Source of the DNA: Saccopteryx bilineata
Lineage: Eukaryota > Chordata > Mammalia > Chiroptera > Emballonuridae
DNA length: 64,000 bases
Assembly: GCF_036850765.1 (NCBI RefSeq)
Contig: NC_089494.1
Location: 2,294,001 to 2,358,000, forward strand
Direction: 5' to 3'
Every line of letters starts with the position of its first letter. Positions within the stretch are counted from its first letter, which is position 1. The notes under the pieces are model-generated. The model saw only the letters and a program-made list of their open reading frames with translations. It made no database searches and was not told the DNA's origin. Shown piece by piece: positions 59,466-64,000 of this stretch. A program made the translations under genes and the position numbers.

Positions 59466-60621
59466 GTAAGGCCAGTAGCCACAGCCACCTGGCCCATGCA
59501 GGTTTGCATTTGATTCGAACAGACGGTAATGAAACAATGGAGCCAAGAACTGGTGGGCCATTACCTTTAATCCTAGCTCTCACCCCGCGGGCAAGAAATA
59601 CACAGTGGGAAAACACTTCCCTTTCCATTCAGGGCTCTCAAAGCCACTGACTTATCCGAGTTTCCTAGAATCATAGGTTTCTAACCTCACCAGCCTTATT
59701 CACCTCTGTTCCCCATCTCCTTCTGTGGGTCAAATAAGTTTGTAAATATGATGTATATGTTTGCTCACTTAGAGTTTGCATTGTGTGTGAGTGACAGGCT
59801 GTAAACTGGCAAAGTCATTATAGCCTAAGGCGTAGTTTTAAAACTAAGCTTTTCCCCACACCCTTGACTATTGCATGGTGGGGGGTGGTACACTCTCATG
59901 AGGAATCCCATTACGCCTCAGATAAGTGACTTTGTATCAGAGACTTCCTTGTTTATATATTGGATTAAAGGTTTTGATTTCTACGCTATAAAATGGGCCA
60001 GAGGAGCCCATGTGGAGGAGAGGAGAAGCAGCCAAGATGGTGGAGTGCTGAAGGAGAAGCCAATTTGTGCAGAGTTTGTGCAGAGAGAAGGAGATGGGGA
60101 ACAGAGGTGAATAAGGCTAGTGAGCTAGAAACCTTTGATTCTAGGAAACTCGGATAAATCAGTGGCTTTGGGAGCCCTGAATGGAAAGGGAAGTGTTTTC
60201 CCACTGTGTATTTCTGTGATGGTGGCTATGGCTACTGGCCATACACCTTCTCTCTACACAAACTGGCTTCTCCTTCAGCACTCCGCCATCTTGGCTGCTT
60301 CTCCTCTCCTCCACGTGGCCTTTCTCTGCTCTGCTCCAGCACGGGCGCTTCTGCCCCATTTTATAGAAATCAAAACCTTTAATCCAGTATACAAACAAGG
60401 AAGTCTCTGATACAAAGTCACTTATCTGAGGCACAATGGGATTCCTCATGAGAGTGCACCACCCCACATCATGCAATCAGTCAAGGGTGTGAGGAAAGGC
60501 TTAGTCTTAAAACTAAGCCTTAGGCTGTAAGAACCCTGCCTGCTTACAGCCTGTCCCCCACACTTAATGCAAACTATAAGCGAGCAAACATACACATCAT
60601 ATTTGCAAATTTATTTGACCA
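59466..60621 (-). mobile_element. LTR split by an inverted LTR of the same family
   Basis: The 3' part (59,466-59,723) and 5' part (60,251-60,621) of one minus-strand LTR, separated by the plus-strand copy at 59,724-60,245. It contains 'gcttagtcttaaaactaagc' near 60,499-60,518 and ends 'ttatttgacca'. Alignment to the 5' LTR at 53,074-53,800 shows the same order of landmarks. Confidence 0.88.
59724..60245 (+). mobile_element. solo LTR nested in inverted LTR
   Basis: Begins TGTGGGTC and ends CATACA with an exact 5-bp target duplication 'ccttc' (59,719-59,723 and 60,246-60,250). 522 bp; relative to family members it lacks ~100 bp between 'ccactgtgtatttct' and 'tgatggtggctatgg'. Confidence 0.92.
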
Positions 60622-61466
60622 ACACCCCCCCCCTCCCCAGGGGCAGCGGGAGCCTCATTTCAAAGTCCTTCTATTAAACGCTGCTGGCAGTCAGTGTGTT
60701 TTTCCTTGGAGAGGAACCAGGACTGGTCTAACCCTTCCCCTGGGGGACAGGCCCTGCCAGGGGTCAGTGCTGGCGAAAGTCATATTCTCTTGAAAACATT
60801 CAGTAACTGCAGGGTCACCAGGGCCTCTGTGGGGCCCACCGGGAGCCAGGCTGTGACACACGCCACGTGGGCAAGGTCGAGGGGGCCGGGCCACCGGTGG
60901 GGTGGGGGAGGGGGGAGGGCGCAGATGGGAAGGAGAAGTTTGTCAAGACTGACAACAGCCAGAACGCAGTCACATGCTCCAACTACGATCCGAGGGCGGC
61001 CTCGCCCACTTCTGAATAATCCCGAACGCCTTATGAGAATGGGGACTCCACCTCAGCCTCCGTCCACACAGGCCGAAGGTCAGGCGAATTAGAAGCCACT
61101 TCTGAAAAGACGTTCTAATGAGTGATTCAGGAGCAACTCAGGGCCCGGGAGCCCTGGAAAATAAGCAGCCCCCCCCCCACACACACACACCCAGGGCCTG
61201 GGAACTGTGGAGCCATCCATACGAGAGCTGACTCAGACCAGGTCCAGGATGCTGTCCTTCAACTTGAACCTTCAGTCGTGGCCTTTCACCCCTTGGACAG
61301 GCAGCCCTCTGTCCACCCTCCACCATCCCAGGTCTTCTAGATGGTTCTGGAAAAAAAACCTTCTCCTCCCAGGCCCATAGGCCCCAGGACACAGCACCAA
61401 GGAAGCCGTAATCCATGCGGGCCCACGGCCGAGCGCCTCCTGGGGCCCACGTGACAACCTGCGAGG
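60622..61466. other. unique sequence, nothing recognised
   Basis: GC-rich; a short (CA)n with poly(C) at 61,171-61,191. No coding exon or named repeat seen. Confidence 0.35.
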
Positions 61467-61471
61467 CACTT

Positions 61472-62406
61472 TGTGAAGCCAGTAGCCACAGCCACCATCA
61501 CAGCCGCCTGGCCCATGCAGGTTTGCATTTGATTCGGACAGACGGTAAAGAAACAACGGAGCCAAGAACTGGTGGGCCACTAGCTTTAATCCTAGCTTGC
61601 ACCCAGCGGGCAAGTAAAAACACATACTGGGCTCCACAACCCACTCATTCAATGCTCACAAAGCCACTGACTTATCCGAGTCTAGAATCGAAGGTTTCTA
61701 GCTCATCAGCCTCATCCTCCTTTGTTCCCCATCTCCTTCCTTCTCCCTGCACAAACTCTGCACTAACTGGCTTCTCACTCAGCACTCCACCATCCTGGCT
61801 GCCTCTCCTGGCCTCCTCCACGTGGCCCTTCTCTGTTCTCCTACAGCATGGGCTCCTCCTAGAAACTAATCCCTCTTCTCCAGAAAAACGTGATCTCTCT
61901 TCCTTTTAAAACCTTTTGGTGTGGAAAGCCCTCCTCCAACACACATTAACATAATCACGCCCATCCCAAGCAGGAAGGCAACTAATATCATCACCTGGGC
62001 CAGGGGTCCCCAAACTACGGCCCGCGGGCCACATGCGGCCCCCTGAGGCCATTTATCCGGCCCCCGCCGCACTTCTGGAAGGGGCACCTCTTTCATTGGT
62101 GGTCAGTGAGAGGAGCATAGTTCCCATTGAAATACTGGTCAGTTTGTTGATTTAAATTTACTTGTTCTTTATTTTAAATATTGTATTTGTTCCCCTTTTG
62201 TTTTTTTACTTTAAAATAAGATATGTGCAGTGTGCATAGGGATTTGTTCATAGTTTTTTTTATAGTCTGGCCCTCCAACGGTCTGAGGGACAGTGAACTG
62301 GCCCCCTGTGTAAAAAGTTTGGGGACCCCTGACCTGGGCAATGGGCTTCCACGTGGGCAGCACCATCTTTAACAAAGTGAGCATAATATGTTTTATCTGC
62401 CCAACA
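61472..62406 (-). mobile_element. complete solo LTR carrying a hAT insertion
   Basis: Minus-strand LTR from TGTTGGGCAGATAAAAC (62,406) to GGCTTCACA (61,472), with an exact 5-bp duplication 'cactt' at 61,467-61,471 and 62,407-62,411. Without the 339-bp hAT insertion it is ~596 bp. Its 3' half matches the LTR family at 50-54 kb; its 5' half ('gtgcccacgtggaagccc'-type sequence) is different, so it is another subfamily or a recombinant. Confidence 0.9.
62001..62331. mobile_element. non-autonomous hAT DNA transposon (331 bp)
   Basis: Terminal inverted repeats 'caggggtccccaaact' and 'agtttggggacccctg' are perfect over 16 bp, and the flanking 8-bp target duplication 'acctgggc' (61,993-62,000 and 62,332-62,339) is exact, as expected for hAT. 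Interior is AT-rich with no transposase. This is a Charlie-type miniature element as known from bats; subfamily name not assigned. Confidence 0.96.
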
Positions 62407-62534
62407 CACTTCCACACTCTACACGTCACCTCTCTGCGGGGGGGCCGGGCTGCGAGGCCCAGGAGGACAGGGCCAGGCCTGCCCTGTGCGCCAGGCCCCG
62501 AGACCGCTGCTGCCACTGAGTGGGGGCTCGTGAA

Positions 62535-62944
62535 ACGGCCCTGGAATTCTGTTTCCTGGGGCTGCCATCACCAAGCGCCACACACGGGGTGACGACACCA
62601 GCAGAAACGTGCTCTCTCTCAGTTCTGGGGGACAGAAACCCCAAGTCCAGGCGTCAGCAGGGCGGTTCCTTCCGGAGGCCCGAGGGTGACCGCACCCCAG
62701 GGCTCTCTCCCAGCCCCTGGGGGCTGCTGGCGCCCCGCGCTCCTGGGGGCTGCAACCGGCCACACGCTGGCCCATGTCCTCTGGGTCTCTAGATCCAAGT
62801 CCCCCCCCCCTTCCTGTGAAGAACCAGGGTGACCTCATCCTAACTCCCCTCAGCAAAGACCCTCCTCCCCTGAGGCCACACCCACAGGAACGGGGTTAGG
62901 ACTTCAAGGTCCCTTTGTGGGGACACCATTCAACCACTACAGGA
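62535..62944 (-). mobile_element. ERVL (MLT2-like) LTR
   Basis: In plus orientation: 'tttcctggggctgccatcac', 'ctctctcagttctggggg', 'tgacctcatcctaactcccc', 'ggttaggacttcaaggtcc' and 'acaccattcaaccactacag', the reverse complement of the MLT2 LTR order. More GC-rich than usual; diverged. Confidence 0.85.
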
Positions 62945-63164
62945 GTGACTGATGGAGGGACAGACGGCCGAGCCTGGGAAGGAGTCTCTCACTCTGTCAC
63001 CACCCAGCCCCGCACTCGCTAAGGCCCCTGCGCTGTGTGCTTGCGCATCTTGTGTGTGACCCAGGTGGCTGCTGGTGGTGCAGCCTTCCCCGAGCAGAGC
63101 CAGGAGCTGCTGGGACGGGGGTTCCTTCCCTCCCACCTCTCTGTCTGTGCCTCGCGGCTGCCTC

Positions 63165-63655
63165 CCTCCCTCCCTCCCTCCCACGCAGTGGCTGACCTAC
63201 CTCCCTCCCTTCCTCCTTCCCTCCCTGCACACAGTGGCTGACCTGCCTCCCTCCCTCCCTCCCTCCCTGCACGCAGTGGCTGACCTCCCTCCCTCCCTCC
63301 CTCCCTGCATGCAGTGGCTGACCTCCCGCCCTCCCTCCCTCCACACAGTGGCTGACCTCCCTCCCTCGCTCCCTCCCTCCCTGCACGCGGCTGACCTGTC
63401 TCCCTCCCTCCCTCCCTCCCTCCCTCCCTGCCTGCAGGCGGTGGCTGACCTCCCTCCCTCCCTCCCTCCCTCCCTGCACGCGGCTGACCTGTCTGTCTCC
63501 CTCCCTCCCTCCCTGCCTGCCTGCAGGCGGTGGCTGACCTCCCTCCCTCCCTCCCTCCCTCCCTCCCTGCACGTGGCTGACCTGTCTCCCTCCCTCCCTC
63601 CCTCCCTCCCTCCCTGCCTCCCTGCCTCCCTGCACGCGGTGGCTGACCTGCCTCC
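63165..63655. repeat. CTCC-rich minisatellite with 'gcacgcagtggctgacct' core
   Basis: About eleven units of 33-65 bp. Each joins a variable (CTCC)n run to a core such as 'tgcacgcagtggctgacctc', 'tgcctgcaggcggtggctga' or 'tgcacgcggctgacctgtct'. Length varies through the CTCC run. Confidence 0.95.
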
Positions 63656-64000
63656 CTTCCGACACTTTCCAAGGCCCAAGCTTGCACGATCTTTCCCACA
63701 GATTTGAAAAGTCCCTGCTATAAAAACGTCAGTGGTGAAGGCAGGCCCCGGTTTCCTCAGCCCTGCCTCCGGCCAGTCTCACATGAAGGACCGGCCTTCA
63801 ACGCCTAAAACCCAGGACGAGTGCCAGCAGACTCGCGGAAACCTGGGTGAGGTCCGGGTTGAACAGAGTGGGCGGTGGGGCTCAGGGGGTCCGCCCCAGG
63901 TTTCGGGGACAAGGGGCACAAACCTGCTCCACCGCTCCCCACCTTCCCCAGCCAGGGCCGGTGACAGCCCCACAGAGGCTCCGGTGGGCTCTGAGGTTGA
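63656..64000. other. unique sequence at window end
   Basis: No recognisable feature in the final ~345 bases. Confidence 0.35.

Overview
The window looks like mammalian, most probably bat, nuclear DNA: a GC-rich, repeat-dense, gene-poor accessory region, perhaps subtelomeric or deep intronic. The bat call rests on three things. Three tRNA-derived SINE types recur, one of them VES-like (head 'ctggccggttggctcagtgg', present eight times). There is an intact non-autonomous hAT transposon with an exact 8-bp target duplication. LTR and L1 types are mammalian. Recognition of the repeat families is from memory and the species is not established; a yangochiropteran bat is a reasonable guess. I found no convincing protein-coding exon, rRNA, CRISPR array or functional tRNA gene. 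Nearly all long open frames are by-products of tandem repeats that lack stop codons.

Layout. 0-17 kb: mostly unique GC-rich sequence with several SINEs, an old L1 3' region whose 3'UTR has been expanded into a 39-bp tandem array (3.0 kb), an 18-bp minisatellite with a mucin-like Ser/Thr/Pro frame (3.7-4.1 kb), CA-rich arrays (7.6, 10.2-11.4 kb) and a GT-rich duplication (11.8 kb). 17.3-32.2 kb: one continuous ~14.85-kb minisatellite of 17-bp units, organised at three levels (17 bp; marker-defined blocks; a ~4.2-kb super-repeat). Its plus strand continuously fits the G-quadruplex consensus. 32-48 kb: an ATC-rich microsatellite, a MaLR-type LTR, a broken L1 with nested L1 and SINE inserts, a ~200-bp-arm inverted repeat (39.6-40.2 kb), a 7/19-bp minisatellite (41.4 kb) and eight copies of a 68-bp repeat (46.3-46.85 kb).

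48.8-62.9 kb is a transposon graveyard with readable chronology. It holds a probable class I solo LTR carrying a SINE, and a non-autonomous two-LTR endogenous retrovirus with only ~1.08 kb of interior (tRNA-Ser-like primer site, polypurine tract, a small broken coiled-coil frame) lying inside an opposite-facing LTR of the same family. A second LTR-in-LTR inversion follows at 59.5-60.6 kb, then a solo LTR carrying the hAT element, a short polyadenylated retroviral RNA end apparently pasted in by L1, a recent L1 3' end, and an ERVL/MLT2-like LTR. The last kilobase is a CTCC-rich minisatellite.

The most notable systems are the hierarchical G4-competent minisatellite and the small LTR family that appears to have inserted into itself in inverted orientation within 16 bp of the same position at two loci.
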